Source: Macrosoma leucophasiata
Lineage: Eukaryota; Arthropoda; Insecta; Lepidoptera; Hedylidae
Reading direction: 5' to 3'
DNA length: 64,000 nt
Assembly (NCBI GenBank): GCA_036365455.1
Contig: JAWQUS010000010.1
Location: forward strand, 14,082,501 to 14,146,500
Below, piece after piece: positions 33,501 to 48,500 of this stretch. The notes beneath the pieces were generated by a model that had not been told where the DNA came from, searched no databases, and saw nothing but the letters and a program-made list of their open reading frames with translations. Each line of letters begins with the position of its first letter. Positions within the stretch are counted from its first letter, which is position 1. The position numbers and the translations under genes are program-made.

Positions 33501-36500
33501 TGTAATCTAAGTACACAAAATCGTTAACATCTTCGTTTCTAGTTGGCACGACTTCAGGTACCTAACTCAACAATGACCCTTTCTTATCAACCAATCACAA
33601 GCAGGCAGTATATCTGTTACGTCAGAGGTGTGGCGAAAAGAAGTTTCATAAATTGGAGTCATTATAAACTAGTTAGAAATCGCTGTTACCAGATGATAAG
33701 AGCCGCTAAACGCCGATATATGGAAGTTCCTTAAGACCCTTGGATTCTCTAAGCCCATGTTTAATGCGACTTCCCTAAACTGCACCGTTAACGATCTTAA
33801 CGTTCATTTCTCTACATCTCCTCCGTTCGATGTAAGTACTAAATTAGCTACCATCCATAACCTTGCTTCCATGCCGATTATGTCTCGCGGTTTATTTACA
33901 TTTTCTCCTGTTTTCAATGATGAGGTCTACAAAATACTTATTGCAAAATCGAATGCTATCGGAGTCGATGGTATAAGTAGAAAAATGATTCTTCTCGTGC
34001 TTGACTCTGTGCTGCCCATCTTCGCGCACATTATTAACTTTTCCCTTCTCTCTGGAACTTACTCTTCTGCTTGGCGGAAAGCGTTTATTGTACCTTGTCC
34101 TAAATCCTCTAATCCCTGTGTCCCCTCTCATTACAGACCCATTTCTATCCTGCCTTTTCTTTCTAAGGTCCTAGAAGCAGCAGTTCACAAGCAACTGTCT
34201 AAATTATTTTTTTCTTATAACCTTATTTCCCAATTTCAATCTGAATTTCGACCTGGACATAGCACATCGACTGCTCTTGTAAAAGTCTTGGAGGATGTCA
34301 GATTAAATATGGAGAACTCTCAAGTGACTGTTCTTGTCCTTGTAGATTTCTCCAATGCTTTCAATAATGTTGATCATGACATTCTCCTCGGCATACTTAA
34401 CTTCACGGGGATCTCATCACTGGGCCAGGAATGGTTCTCCTCTTATCTTCGTAGTCGCCAGCAGGCAGTGCGCGCCAATCAGGAGCTTTCTGACTGGTGC
34501 AATCTTGTCGCTGGTGTCCCACAAGGCGGAATTCTTTCTCCTCTTTTATTTTCTCTGTTTATAAATCTTATCACTTTTTATCTTCACTGCTCTTATCATC
34601 TGTATGCTGATGACCTTCAGATATACACTCAATCTGATACTTCTGATTTACATTCGGCCATCGCCAACATTAATAGGGATCTGCTAGCTATATCTGAGTG
34701 GTCACGCAAATTTGGTATTTCAGTTAATACATCAAAATGTCAAGCTATAGTAATTGGCAGCACGTACTCTATTAATAATCTTGATATGAATAATTTGCCT
34801 CCTGTTTTGTTTGACAATTCAATCATACCATTAGTAGATACCGTTAAGGATTTAGGTCTACACATAGATTTGACTTTGAAATGGAAACAACAGGTTAATA
34901 AAATCTGTCAAAATACTATCGCTTCTTTACGCTCTTTTTACAGATATAAAAACTTTCTACCCACCAGCACAAAGATTCTCCTGGTTCGGTCCATTATTTT
35001 ACCCACTCTTGTTTATGCTGATGTTTGTTTTTCAGATATCTCACAAGAACTTCTTAACAAATTGGATCGATTACTCAATACTTCCATTCGATTTATCTTT
35101 GGCCTGCGAAAGTATGACCACATCTCTCTTTATCGTTCTAAGCTTAAATGGCTTCCTATCCGTCAGAGACGATCCTGGCGAATACTCTGTTTACTTTTTC
35201 CATCTTTAACGATCCATGCTCCCCGAATTATCTTCAAACAAAATTTAATTTTCTCGGCGACTCTCACAGTCTTTCTCTCCGTTCATCGGAGAATCTGACG
35301 CTTGCAATTCCTTCCCACTATTCTGTTTTTCTGTCGAAATCTTTTGTAACATCTGCTATCAAGCTATGGAACACGCTCCCCCTTGACATTCGTAAGTTTT
35401 TATTTTTTTCATTCAAACGAAAGCTCTACAGTTACTTTTTGGAATCGTTGTCTTAGTTTTAACTTTCCGTCGTCCTATATATTTTTATCTATACATTGTG
35501 TATAGATAAAAATATATAGTAATATATAGTATAATAAATGTATACATCTATACATATGTATACATTTGTTAACAATATTTTATGACCGGTCCGTTGAGAC
35601 GTAGACGATTTTTGATTACGGCCGAATGGACTACGGTCCATTCTTTTTGGTCCGTTCAGACGTAGTACCCGAATATCGACATCTTATTTTCGTTGCCGAT
35701 TTAAATAGATTTTTTTTTTAATGTAAAGGAAGTGGCAAACAATCATGCAGTTCACATTGATGTTAAGTGATGACTGCAGCCTATAGACACCCACACAAAG
35801 ACCGAGGTCATAATGCAGATGCGTTACCACTCCTGAGGCTGAAGGTGTTATGCCTCTGTACCGGAAATTACAGGGCCGTACATTACCACCTGACCGGAAC
35901 ACGATAGTGCTAAACACTACCATTTAGCGGCAAGTATATTAGGTAATGCGGTGGTGCCTACGCCCGCGAGCTCCGTCACTGGAGCTCTACCACCAGTATG
36001 TTAAACTATAAAAGTTTTTATATTGGCGCAACTATAATACTTAGATATACCCTATCGCAGACTTTTCTGTACATAATAATGTGGTCTACAAAATCGTAGT
36101 ACATTATTTTGCTCCATCATCAATAGTTACTGCAGCGCACGCGATTTAAGGTATTTCAATAGTGATTTTTATCGACGGTGGTTTATGTTATTGAAGTTTT
36201 TGCAAGGATCCCTATTTTATTAAAAATAAAATATAGCCTATGTTACTTTGGAAAGATGTACATTCATAATGGTGAAAGAATTTTTAAAATCGGTCCAGAT
36301 GTTATTGAGTCTATTCAAAACAAACAAACAAACAAAAAAATATTACCTCTTTATAATATTAGTTTAGATTGATTCAATATTTGTCATCAAGTAGGTACAT
36401 AGCAATCGGATTGGCCACAAAGGCATGTGACCAATCCGATTGCTTTAACAATAATATGCAGTATAGACAACAATAGTATAGAGAGATACTTAATTACTTT

Positions 36501-39500
36501 AAATGTTCATAACCGAAAAAGAATATTCTTGAATAACGTACTTTTTATTAGGTATCTACATTTACATTATATAATTATATACAGAAAAGCGGCGGAAAAA
36601 AGATATTTAAAATAAACAATTTCTTATTAGGAATTAGAATTAAGAACGCTTAAAACTAATAAATGGTAATGACTTATCAATGTACGGTTTTAACAGTACC
36701 GTATAAGGTCCGGCGGTAACCAATGCCACTAGCGTGTTGGGCGCGCAAGGTTGTCGGCGCCTACGCATGCCCCAATAAGTTACATTTCATATCTGAATTC
36801 ATTGCGAATATGCAAAGTTTAATCTCATTGTGCTACGAATATAACTGTCGGTGCTGAGTCAATTTTATAACGTATCTTGAGTCGGTAATCTTGTGGTGCC
36901 AATAATGGTCTGAGTTGGGGAATAACTATTCACTTACTAGCGGCACATCCCGGCAAGTTCTTGTTACCTACCCTACTAACTAACTAACTAACCTACTCTC
37001 CCATTCATCTGAGCGTGATGTTATATAGCTTAAAGCTTGCCCCGATAAATGGGCTATCTAACAATAAAATAATTTTGCAAATTGGACCAGTAGATCCTGA
37101 GATTAGCGCGTTCAAGCAAACAAACAAACTCTCCAGATTTATAATACTAAGTATAAATTATGTTTTTTCTATTAAAGAGGGTCTCTAGAAGCATGCTTTT
37201 AGTTTGCTAATCTACCCGGCAAATTCAATAGGATCGCTGTAGGTACATGGGACTAGAAAGCATAGCTAACTGGCCAATCATGGCTATTTGAATGCATGTG
37301 TGAGTGCACGTATGTACCTTTGCAAATCTCATTATGTAAAACAGATCTGAAGTTACGCTTTACATATATACCTTTATTCAAATTATAATAAGCCTTATAA
37401 ATAATATTTGTGGTAGAAATGTAGTTAAATTGAATGCTTTATTATGTAATTCTGTAATGTATTATACCTATCTAGCAAAGAGTTTTTAAGTTTTTGTATA
37501 GTCACAAATTGTTTCCTTCTCAGATTTTTAAAACATAGACCATAGCGTATTTTATCGAAGTAGCCACCATCACAATAACACCTTATTAATTCTATGATGA
37601 TGTTCGTTTTTGTGATATCTAATATTTTTTGTTATGTTAGACTTCCGTAATTAAACAGATTAACTAAATTTAATTCAAGACAATATTCTTGGGCTCATTA
37701 CCAGAATGCCGTTGGTTCTATTAATCATCTTCACTTAGTCTCTACCTAGGGATTGAACCCTGGCAACTCAGGACTAGTAGGAGAGTAGGAGAGGCTTAAT
37801 AAGAAATTAATTCAGCTAAGCCGCCAAGGTAGTTTATAGAAAATATCTGATAGATAAATAACAGTTTGCTTCATAGAAATAGATATAAATATTATATAGT
37901 TATGCGAACATGACGACCTGACGACAATTCACGGAAACCAACTGTGATTGGTGTGACTCGCGTATTGACTCACTCTACCTCGTACATAGTACCTACAAGT
38001 GTTTTAACAATGAATCAGATGTCGTTTTAAATAATCAGAAATAAGTTATTGATTGATTATTTTTAGTGATTGAGTTCCAGTGTAGGGACTCGAGAACGTA
38101 GGGAGAGGCACAACCGCATATTTACCGCCAAATAGTAATTTTCAGCACTATCTTATTCCGGTTAAATGGTAATGTATGGCCCCATAATAAATATCACAGA
38201 GACATAACAATTAAGGTCTCAGGGGTGGCATCTCCGCATTTTGACACAGTTTTGCAATCTATCTACTGTGATTTTGATCTCTGGTTTATGTGTAGATGTC
38301 TATAGGCTGCAGTCATCACTTAACATTTTACTAGTGGTAAAGTTTCAGTGACGGACCTCGCGTTGGCACCACCGCATTACCTCTATCTGCCACCAAATGT
38401 TAGTGTTCAGCACTATCGTGTTCCGGTTTGATGGTAATGTATGGCCCAGGAATAACTATCACAGAGTCATAACAACTTAGATCTCAGGAGTGGCAACGCA
38501 TCTGCATTTTGACCTCTGGTCTTTGTGTGGGTGTCTATAGGTTGCAGTCATCACTTAACATCAATGTGAATTGCATGCTTGTTTGTCACTGTAACTACAT
38601 ATAAAAAACATCTATATAAACTGCACAAATGTTTGCCACATTCGTCACCTAAACAAATGGAATTGAGAAGTCAGACACTAAGTTATTTGGCTATAAAAAT
38701 CCATTTGAGTACCACCGAATAGAAATCAATTCCATTCATTAATTTGAATAAGTTGTAGTAAAGATACAGTGTATTTTCACAAGATTTGAACTTATATTAT
38801 ATAATTAGATAATTATACTTAAATTATATTAGATAATTATACCCAAGAAGTACGTAATATCTACATCTTCCTATCGTTTCAGAATATACCTAATACTGGA
38901 ATACAAGCAATGTCGTAGCACTCGTAGCAAATTATTCCATCTTGATTGTTATAAGAAACCGTGAAAAATGAAACCTGTAAAATTAAAAAAGGTGTAGAAG
39001 TAGGTACTAATGGTAGGTTATGTAGGTAGGTATATCTTTTTTAGACAACTGTAGAAAGATCGTGTTGATAGATTAAAGATGTACTTCCTACGAACTAAGT
39101 CGTGGATATCTCTAGAATTGCATTACAGGTAGAGCAACAACTTAGTCAAATATTTGAATTGTTCCATTTTATCTACAGTTTACGTTACTTATTATTACAT
39201 CCTACCATTTTCTGTTTAGGAGATACCTGCGTCAGAAACTGCCACATCACGCTAAAACGATTAACTTTTGGCAGTAGAAAAAAAATGACACCCAAAAATA
39301 GCAACATAACTAAAATCGTAATATAATTATCTGTACGTATCTAGATATTAATAAAGATTTGATAATATTATTCCATGGAATTTACTGGTGGTATCCATTT
39401 TTTATTATAGTACTCAGATAGTTATTTCTACTGTCATAATAGATTATTACTTAGACCTATTTTTCTTGTGTTATTGAAGGTCCGTACATTATCCATCATT

Positions 39501-42500
39501 TTATGGGAACAAGGTATGCTAAACATTCATTTCACACAGATTGTGTAATGCGAAGGTGTTTACAATCAAGGTGGTCCACAGGACTGTTGTCTGCTTTACA
39601 CAGATAAAAAACTGTTTCAATTTAAATATCGACAAATCCTTCCTGTTGTTTACATGAAATTGCAAGAGGCAGACTAATTTGGCGCTAACACATGAAAATT
39701 TACTCACATATTTATAGTCCAGAGATAACAGGCTCCGTACTAATAGTTAAAAATTACCATTACCTACCATTACAGAAGAGACCCAGCAACAGTGAATATT
39801 TTAATTGCGGCTTAAACTCTACCATTGCACCATAAGATTACCATTTATAACAATTAGCTCAAGTAGCTTATATACCTACAATATCCAAGCTCGGAAAAAT
39901 AATTAACCGACAATCAAACCTTTAAACGTAAACGTGTAGTTATCACATCCGCCAATCAAAGCTGAATAGTAATTTTTCGTATTAGTTACATAAAAACGAA
40001 AGATTGTATTAAATGAAGGTTTCTGTAACATACGTGTTCTCTATCATACTTTGTGTTGTTCTCCAAAATAGTACGTTTTGTAAACCGACTAATATGTATT
40101 ATGCAAAATTGTTTTCATCATAAACTCAACTCCGGCGGAGGCTTTTTGTCATAACTTCACGTTACACTGTGGCATATGAGACAATACAATACATTACAAG
40201 CACATGCGACGGACGTGCAATGCATATCTATGCGCTCACACCTTATTCGGCATTGAACCGAATGCCACTTGTAGTCTGAGGGAAAAAATGTGTGTTAAAT
40301 AGTATTGATCAATTCATTCAGTTTCTATAGGAACATGCAAACTCTATCTATACTTTGACTATTCTTACTTCTTTCCGATAAGCCAAGAAGCCCACTAAAA
40401 CTGCGGATTGGTTACGGATTAATTACTGCAACTGATAGACGTCTATATAACACTAATTTCAATTAATTCCAATCTGTAATTCAATATTCATTCGATCTTA
40501 TTAATAATTTGGCAGCATGAAGGCTATCAATAAATACGTTTGATAGAGCCGATGCGGAAATGGTGACTACTGAAATGGACACGGGCAAGCATCAGAAAGG
40601 CAAAATAACAGACAGAAAACGGAAACCAAATTAAAGAAAGTTTTTCAAGAAATCTACAATTAACGCATAATTGTCCACAGGCTTTAAAAATTGAATACCG
40701 AATTTTCACCAAGAAATGTGGCGTTTGAAAGACATTTTTCATCACCAAATAAAGGAATCTTTATTTCATTTTACGGCAATAATTATTTTTACACCTACGA
40801 CATCTTACCTACTTAAAATTCATTCAACATTGTCGAATCTTACTATCTGTGTTTCAAGAGTTGTGACCTCAACCAATAATAAAATATCTGTTCATCAATA
40901 TTAGAGTGCCTTAAATTCAAGTACCAATTGTTTAAGATTTATAATTTTAAAGGTATCTACATAAGCCAAGGTTGCGAAAACCAACCCGCCCACAATAAGA
41001 TGACTAGTTCTTATTACGCTTGACAGAAAGTGAAGCTATTCTAGCCAGTCATTTAGTTAGAGATATTAAACACATAATTTTGTAATAATTTTTTTTTCAG
41101 TTAAATAGCATTAGAAAAGCTTTTGGAGTACGACCTAATATCTAAATATTACATACTGTAGTTTGTTATTTTATGTTGGATGGATTTTTTTTAGTTTTGA
41201 AGTCGGTATATTTTTGTAAAAAGTTATTATAATTAAACACAAAAATTGCCGACTAACTAATATACAGTATCCAGCAAGAAATACTGCATATCGAGCCTAC
41301 GAAAGAGACGATCGGCTATTTTCGACTACGTAGAGCGGTGTTTCTGCTAAACACTGCCTACGTGAGCATTGATAGACCGGTATTGATAAAAACTTAATCA
41401 AAATGGTCGACAAACGACATGTAGGTAAGGTGTGAAAAGATAACGCTCTACAGATCCCGAAATAAGCCGAAGTCTCCTTCCTAAGGTCGATGTCGACAAT
41501 ATTTCTTGTTGGTTTCTTAACTAGTTAATTGTGATACATAATTTTATTTTTAGCAAATACACAAACGAATGAATTTTATAAATTATATTACTAGTTAAGT
41601 TATTGTAGGTTGAAAAGCCCAAATATTAATCGCATTTTTTTAAATTTACTGAGTAAAATAATGCCCATGAAGCTTGTCACAGATAATGTCGCTGGATAAA
41701 ATATTACCCCCTTATTCATAAACGTATTTTAGCTAAAGTGTTGCTAATCTCTCCTTTGTCTTTTTCTATCCTGCACATTTGACAATGCAACCGACAAAGA
41801 CAAAGCATTCAATACCTAAAACGTATCTAATGTACGTTTATGAATAAGGGGGTTAATGTATATCTCTACAGCGCAACAAACCACCGATTTGGTTCCATAA
41901 CTGCTTCAGTATGTAGTAGACTTTTCGGTTTGATCATCTGGTCGAGGGGTAAATGCTATTGGGATTTTTCAATTTCATTCGCAATTTTATACTCGTTACT
42001 TAGTTTAACATAACTGGCGAAAAGTTGAAGTTTGCATGTATGCTTGAATGCATACTTACTCGTATAGGTTATCCCTTCGAGGAAGGCGTGAAGTAACTAG
42101 AAACTATTAATTTGATAATTTATCGCTATGTTAGTATGATGTAATAACGAAAAATGTCATATTACAAACGCGGTGTAAAGTTGTGAATGAGCTAAGTAAT
42201 CGCCAACACAACCACATGACCTAAGCACGTCAGCCGAGGCCGTTATTATCTTCCTGTAGTATTTTGTCGTCCATTAACCATCTACTTACTTAAATAACAG
42301 TCTGATGTGTCTTTCACCACTTCATCAACGAACTGTGACCAGTAGTTTGATTTTCTGCCAATGATACACTTCTAAGTAAAAGCTTATATGGTGGTATATA
42401 CAATTTTTATCCAACCAACCAGGTATTCTGGGTGATCTGTTAGTTAATAATTCACTATAAATGATATCTCTACAACATAGCTTTTATACTTACGGTCATT

Positions 42501-45500
42501 ATTTATTTTGTGACGCCGATATAAGTAGGTATGCGCGTACTCGTATCTTCAACAATCGATAAAAACCGTTACTAGATAAATCAGGTTTTTTTTAAATTAT
42601 GTTTTGCGTAAACAGCATGGCATTAAGCCTTTTCCAGCATAACGTAACAAACAAACTAAAATGAAGTACGAAGACATTCGCTACGCATGCGGCGCGTACG
42701 AAACGCTCTGATTGCGTCGGCCGGCACCGCACCAGCGCCCGATGGCTGCGCGATAACCCATGGTCGCTAGGGATGGCGATCTGAGATCGAGTAATTGGGA
42801 AATCGATTATTTTAATCTACTCGCAGTACAGGATCGATCCTGTAAATCGATACGTCACCCTAGAAAATCAAGGTTCGAAGTTTTTTTTTTCAATTACATA
42901 TGAAATTATGTAAAATGCAGGCATTGATATACAAAAAACCTTTTTGGTGGGTTTTTGTTTAACAATGAATGCAAAGAAGGGAAATTGGGTTCACGTCAGA
43001 AGATTTTTTTTTGTTTTTGATTTTTTGTAGTATACATTGATACAAATGGAAAATAGATCAATTAATCGGATTATTCTCACATTAATTTAATCGTGGATCG
43101 ATTTATGATACTTCCGTTTGAATCGATTCAACAATTGATCTTTTTCAGAAAGAATCGCCATCCCTAATGCTCGCGGAAGTGCTCGCTGCAGCTCGGCCAA
43201 TTCTCGCCACATTAACGCGAACATCATCCTTTTCATCTATCTGATATACCACTTTGTTTCGTAACATCCTACTTGGCTCTACACAAGGGCGCGCGGCCAA
43301 AACTCTATAATAATTTTATTATGCATGCACGATAGAATTATTATAGAGTATATGATTAAACGAAATAATAAGCTTAATTTTATACTCAAGTACATACTTA
43401 TTGCAATGTATTAAAATGTTCATACTTGGTAGGTACACACGTGATGCCTATTTACGCATTACACGTCGGTAGGTATTCAGTCACACTTAAATTGTTTTTA
43501 AAATCTTCTCTTATCTTTTTTAAATGCGTGTCTGCAAATAATTGGCTACATCGCAGTTCCTTTTACGTTCGACAGGCATTTGTAAAACCTTGTCAAATCG
43601 CTTAATAATACTTGTTAGCTACGACTTAGACCAGGATTGAACGAAGTTTATGAAATAATAGTTTTATTTATAGATCATTGTTTTAAATAATAATACATTA
43701 CTCAATATATTTAAAGATATTGCTCGTTAGTAAGAATGTTTAAAATTCCACTCGTTGCAGTTATATGATTATTTTTTTTACTGGTGGTAGAGCTCCAGTG
43801 ACGGAGTTCGCGGGCGTAGGCACCACCGCATTACCTAATATACTTACCGCTAAATGGTAGTGTTCTGCACTATCGTGTTCCGGTCTGGTAATATACGGTC
43901 CTGTAATTTCCGGCACAGAGGCATAACACCTTAGGCCTCAGAAGTGGCAACGTATTTGCTACAGGCTACAGTCATCACTTAACATCAATGTGAACTGCAT
44001 GATTGTTTGCCACTTTTATGGCATTAAAAAAATGAAATGTAATATTCACTGTAGACAGAGTCCCAGTATCGGAGCTCGAGGATGTAGGTACAACTGCATT
44101 ACCTAATCTATCTGCTGAAAAATGGTAGTGTTCAGCACTACTGTATTCAGGTCATGGAAAAGGAAGGTACAGTCCTATATTAACTATCACAGAGGCAAAA
44201 CTACATTGCGGATTTTGTGTAGATGTCTGTAGGCTGTAGTTAACACACATACACTTAATTAACATCAACGTGATTTGCATTGCTGCCATCATACATACCA
44301 TAAAAAAGATAGTGCTCATATGGTAAAAGTTTCACGAGTTGCTGTTTTTGGTAGTAAATGTACAGTCTCATATTATGAAGTTTATGTGAGATAATGCCGC
44401 ATAAAAGCATAAAACCTCGGTGTAGCAACTGTATCTCTATAGGCCATAGCCTATGGCTTTTGTGAAGATTGTTATTAACTGTAATAATCATGTAATCAAC
44501 TTATCACCAATTATCTGTACTAAAATGTCTGTGGCATATAGGCTACTATGTGCACAAAACGTCGTTTATAAAATAAACTCCTCGTTACTCCTCAAAATAA
44601 TTTTACACTTACAATAGTTTTTTTTAATATATAATATACATATATGCTACAGTTTTGTTTAGTTTGTTTTGTTTTAGCTAATATAATTGTGTGTCAACTC
44701 TAAATTCCCATATTAAAATAAACTATGTACGTAATAAGACAAATATACCTACTATTCTGTGATATCCAATACTAAACTGTTATACGAGCCCTATTGACAT
44801 TGCGGTCAATTCATTCCACCCGGCGTCCGATGCGACAATTCTCTTACGAAATCTGTGACACAGAGATAGCAGCAACAATTACTTACAACAGTTACCACAT
44901 AACTATGTTCTGCATGTGTAAAAGCATGTACGCTATTTGTACGTCCTGGGCGGTACAACAAACGGCAACATTCGTTCCACCGATCGTGTGTCCACAATGC
45001 CGTTCTTAGCAATCATCATTGATAACTTCCTATTCGCCAAGTTGACGGTCTTAACAATACATTAGTGTGTCCGTGGGAAGTATTCGATTTACTGCAAAAA
45101 ACATGTTACTTATTGTACTTACAACGTTATGTTTGTCTGGTCTTAAAGTTATACTCGTATTTTCATACGATACAAAATATCAGGAACTTTCAATAAGATT
45201 ACAGATTTTGCGCAGTTCAAATTATAACGTCTTTTTAATTAGCTGCATTCCTTAAAAGAAAGATAAGACTTATTATTTAGGTTAATGATCATTTCCATTA
45301 AGCAATCGGTTATAAACTTCAGTTTTAATATATTTATATGTCTCCAAACAAGGAAATGCTTAAGATATTTATACGTATTTTGCTGATTACACTTCCGAAC
45401 ACTGTCACATATTGAATCAACTGCGTCGTTATTTGGTTTAATGATACCTTCTACCCGGTATATTTTACTGATGTAGACATTAAAAACATATAAAGTAAAA

Positions 45501-48500
45501 TATATTTGAAAGATTAATCTACTCAATTTAATTGTTTCTTTTAATGATGGTTACGTTTACGAAGTAAGGACTTCATTTTATTTACTTATTTAATTTTATG
45601 TGGGAGATAAACAGACTCTGATTTAATCGCTGTAATTTTTTTATTTATTTACTTTGTATTTTACATAAATTAAATGTTTAAAGAAATAGATTAAATAATA
45701 TTTATGTAAGTAGTGACATTTTAATATGAATAATTTTGTGGTGTTTTATTGATTATTGCCATCTTATTCTAACTAGATCTCTGCCAACAGCGCATTAAAC
45801 ACCCTTTTTGGGAAATGTTTCCCACTAAGCACTATAATTAAATCAACCATACAATCTCTATGGTATATAAAACATTACTACCTGATCATTTTTTAAAATT
45901 AAGAGTAAGTAATATTGTCTCTTAAATGCATTGTTTAATTTAGCCATTCTTTTTTAAAAGTCATTATGAACATTTATGTCGAAACATAACATTAGTATGG
46001 CTCGTAATAGGTACCTATCATAGAGACAAAACAATGCTTAGATCTGCATAGTGACCGATTTCCGTAGAGTGTAGATGTTTATAGGCTGCAATCATTACCA
46101 TTCATATGAACTGCACGTTTGTTTGCTATCTACATAAAAAAAACTTAGCCTTTGCTTATATTATGGTCAATATGGTCATGTTTACAAATGTAGAGTCGTC
46201 GGTTTAGTCACATATAGATGGGTGACGTCGTCACAAGAAATATTGGGGCCGCCACAACCGGTTAGCCTACTACTTGTATTACATTAAACACTTATAGGTT
46301 TTCATATAAGGACACAAAGCTGTCGATGAGATTACATAATATAAAATGTATTTAGTTCACTAAAGGCACAGTATTGGTTTTTTTTTTATGTAATAAAAGT
46401 GGCAAACAAGCGTGCAGTTCACATTGATGTTAAGTGATGACTGCAGCCTATAGACGCCCACACAATGACCAGAGGTCAAAATGCAAATGCGCTGCCACTC
46501 CTGAGGCATTAGGTGTTATGCCTCTGTGCCGGAAATTACAGAGCCGTACATTACCACCTGACCGAAACACGATAGTGCTGAACACTACCATTTAGCGGCA
46601 AGTATATTAGGTAATGCGGTGGTGCCTACGTCACTGGAGCTCTACCACCAGTAGATTTGTTGATAAATAAATACATACCTTTTATTACTAGACACATACA
46701 CGATTACACTCATAATTTATTTCAAAGTTATTCGTGAATATGATTTTTACAATATAGGAGAATATCGCTCACAAATTGCGTTAATAAAATACCTATATGG
46801 AAGAAGCTTTATGCGAATGAGAGCGTCAGTGTGCAAAAAATAGGCGTGATTCTGTGTATTGCGAAAGGATGACGAATTAAATAGCATGAAACATCTAAGA
46901 AAGATTATAGTTTATATAAATATTTTTATTTAAAATTAACAGAATGTCAACAAGGAAGTTCTTAGGACTTAAAAACTCGGGATGGTAAAGAAAACATTGC
47001 AATATTTTACTGACAATAGTTATCAGAATAAAGTTAGTAGATGTATTATTTCTTTTGAATTAAATTATATATATAGGTCCGGTAACAGGCTTCAGAAAGG
47101 TAATATATAAATAAATAAAAAAAAATTAATATGCCAGTTAGCTAAGATAGAACTGATACAATAATTATAATTTTTAAAAAAATATTGTGGTGAAAAGCTG
47201 GCATGCAGGTAGTAAAAAGTAAAATTGATTCAATGTTTTAATTCTAATTCAAATGCACAATAATCACATTAATTTAGAGAACACAATAATTTGGAGTGAT
47301 AATTGCTGACTCTCTAATAAAATAAATCTGTAGGCTACACACGTATTTGTTCCGATACGGGGATGGAACCCGTGAGCCTCGGTTAAAACGATCATCATAC
47401 ACCACTGAATCAACTGGCTCGTCAAAGTCAATTCAGATATGTACTTACATACAGATCGTTTTGGAAAATTTATGGTTATGTAGTCTTCTATTAGAGACTC
47501 TACCACACCTAAGTTGTTGACATTAATAGTTGTTGCAAACCAGGGATGTTACCCCTAGTTTGCACTAAAAACATTAAACATGATGATGTTTCACAACTCG
47601 TAGCATAAAGTGTGTATTGCGATTTGCGATAAATGTCTTGTTGGTGCAAGCGTTCGCACTGCTGTCAGACCTATAATTTTAACATGTTTTTATGTGAATG
47701 TTTTATCAATGCAGACTCACGGTTAGGGAGCACCGTAACGGTAACCGAAACTATCGGCTATCCGATATAAAAAATTATCCGTAACCGTAACCGAAACCGA
47801 AATAAAAGTTTCGGATGAAGCTGCGTGCCACCTCTTGCATTATTTGATCACTACTGTTGTAATCTCATCATAGGTAGGTACTCTAGCTAACTTGTAAGCA
47901 ATTTTACATTCGCGTTTGTATTTTACTTTTGAAATTCCTTAAAAATCTTATATCCGTAACCGAAGTTATCGGAAACTAACGGATAATGCGAAATAATTTC
48001 CGTATCCGTATCCGGTATAATAATCATTCCTATATTCGTATCCAATCTGTATCCGAAATTTCACACACATCCCTGTTGCAAATCGTGGCAAAAAATATAG
48101 TGACCATTATTATAGTCTACTAGTGGTAGATAGCCAACATCGCATTATGTAATGTTTCAGCAGTACCGCTGAAACGTTTTCAGCACTAAAACGCCGTTTC
48201 GATTAATAATCATGTACAGCCCGGTAAATTCTGGCACAGAATCTAAAATCTTATTGGCAACATTAAGGTGTCAATGGAAAAAATATTTTTTTAATTAGTA
48301 ATTAGTTATAATATGCTTTGTCTTTGTCAGTTGCATAGCCAACTAAGCAGGATAGAAAAAGACGAAGGAGAGATTAGTAACACTTTGCCTAAAATGCGTT
48401 TATGAATTAGCAGGTTAGTCTTTATTTATATAAAGGTAACTTACATACTATGCAGTATATGTCTACTACCACCAATACGGACTGCACACTTGTTTACCAC

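Larger units (their letters stand above)
33308..35669. mobile_element. TIR-bounded element containing a CR1/L2-like RT
   Basis: 2362 bp. The left 33308-33400 and right 35577-35669 ends are reverse complements over ~93 bp with about eight differences, starting GGTACTACGTCTGAACGGAC. CGAATATCG stands exactly next to both ends (33299-33307, 35670-35678), a 9-bp target duplication of the kind seen with Mutator-like elements. Each TIR contains a sub-palindrome GAATGGAC-CGTA-GTCCATTC. Between them are a 5'-truncated non-LTR RT frame and its AT-rich 3' tail. Either a LINE jumped into a short TIR element or the TIR element mobilises a captured RT. Confidence 0.8.
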
